DNA from: Planomicrobium stackebrandtii
GTDB lineage: Bacteria; Bacillota; Bacilli; Bacillales_A; Planococcaceae
Direction: 5' to 3'
DNA: 64,000 bases
Assembly (NCBI RefSeq): GCF_030814955.1
Contig: NZ_JAUSWB010000007.1
Span: 124,001-188,000, forward strand
Of this stretch, positions 63,567 through 64,000 are shown piece by piece; the first letter of the stretch is position 1; every line of letters starts with the position of its first letter. Below the pieces are notes generated by a model. That model worked only from the letters and a program-made list of their open reading frames with translations, ran no database searches and was not told where the DNA came from. The position numbers and the translations under genes are program-made.

Positions 63567-64000
63567 ATGACTGCAAAACTGATTGATGGAAAAGCGGTAA
63601 GCCAGAAAATTAAAGTTCAAGTAAAAGAGCGGGTAGAAAAACTTGCGCAGCATGGAATTATTCCGGGACTTGCAGTTGTGCTGGTCGGGGAAAACTCCGC
63701 CTCCCTTACATATGTGAAAAATAAGAAAAAAACCTGTGAAGCACTTGGCATGCGCTCGGATCTTCACCAGTTTCCGGATACATTGACCGAACAGGAGCTG
63801 TTGGCGAAAATAGACCAATTAAATCAGGATCCGCAAATTCATGGCATCCTGGTGCAATTGCCGCTTCCGAAACAAATCGACGAATTCAAAGTGATTTCAG
63901 CGATCAGCCCCGAAAAAGATGTGGATGGATTTCATCCGATTTCAGTCGGCAATATGATGATTGGCAAAGACGCCTTCCTGCCATGCACACCGCACGGCAT
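63567..64000 (+). CDS. folD: Bifunctional methylene-THF dehydrogenase/cyclohydrolase FolD, 3' truncated by window edge
   Basis: The frame starts at ATG 63567 behind TGGGGGA and runs open to the window end (about 144 residues). The start MTAKLIDGKAVSQKIKVQV and the signature motifs PGLAVVLVGENSASLTYVKN (catalytic Lys region) and GILVQLPLPKQID, then KDVDGFHP, identify FolD. It interconverts methylene-, methenyl- and formyl-THF, the same one-carbon pool used by GcvT and YqgN in this window. The NADP-binding C-terminal part is outside. Confidence 0.97.
   Translation, partial: MTAKLIDGKAVSQKIKVQVKERVEKLAQHGIIPGLAVVLVGENSASLTYVKNKKKTCEALGMRSDLHQFPDTLTEQELLAKIDQLNQDPQIHGILVQLPLPKQIDEFKVISAISPEKDVDGFHPISVGNMMIGKDAFLPCTPHG

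Overview
This 64 kb window looks like core chromosome of a low-to-moderate GC member of the Bacillales. The best fit is a Planococcaceae organism of the Planococcus/Planomicrobium type. That assignment is an inference from protein similarity and gene order recalled from Bacillus subtilis (the yqfA to folD arc); no search was run. Nearly every gene belongs to a well-known family and the order is strongly conserved. I see no prophage, insertion sequence, CRISPR array, rRNA or tRNA gene.

Layout. 1-7.8 kb: end of floA, an unrecognised membrane-anchored protein, then phoH, pgpH, ybeY, dgkA, cdd, era and recO. 7.85-9.8 kb: an array of palindromic repeats, then glyS on the minus strand under a glycine T-box. 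9.8-18.3 kb: ccpN-ppsR, dnaG-sigA, an acyl-CoA dehydrogenase, cccA and trmK-yqfO. 18.5-20.3 kb: an isolated thiamine-diphosphate enzyme. 20.4-28.4 kb: ispH, cshB, nfo, znuC-znuB-zur behind a Zur box, yqfW and ispG, and a DUF1189 protein. 28.5-38.7 kb: a Na/Pi cotransporter, a second repeat array, a DUF456 protein, sodA, a class B PBP and pstSCAB-phoU behind a clear Pho box. 38.9-43.5 kb: rpmG, yqgN-yqgQ, a structured leader ahead of an LTA synthase, and yqgW, yqgX, yqgY. 43.7-48.0 kb: the comG pseudopilus operon behind two ComK boxes, ending with aroK. 48.2-55.2 kb: a glycine riboswitch with gcvT-gcvPA-gcvPB, a lone AAA ATPase, a rhodanese-like protein and lipM. 55.3-64 kb: B12-dependent ribonucleotide reductase behind tandem NrdR-like boxes, a third repeat array, aroQ-yqhT-efp, accB-accC-yqhY, nusB and the start of folD.

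Functional links. Phosphate uptake appears twice, as the high-affinity Pst system and as a Na/Pi symporter, and both have 11-bp-spaced Pho-box-like repeats. Glycine handling combines a T-box on GlyRS, a riboswitch on the glycine cleavage genes and LipM, which loads octanoate on GcvH. IspG and IspH supply isoprenoids, and DgkA recycles undecaprenol.

Most worth a second look: (1) a family of about 120-bp intergenic palindromes at three loci whose stems show compensatory changes; (2) a 5' leader upstream of ltaS with a terminator and a mutually exclusive pairing; (3) comGD and comGE, which lack canonical start codons in front of their prepilin motifs; (4) absence of yqfC/yqfD and of the spoIIIA operon from their usual places, which suggests an asporogenous lineage; (5) a possible second Pho-regulated transporter. 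I found no clearly new multi-gene system.
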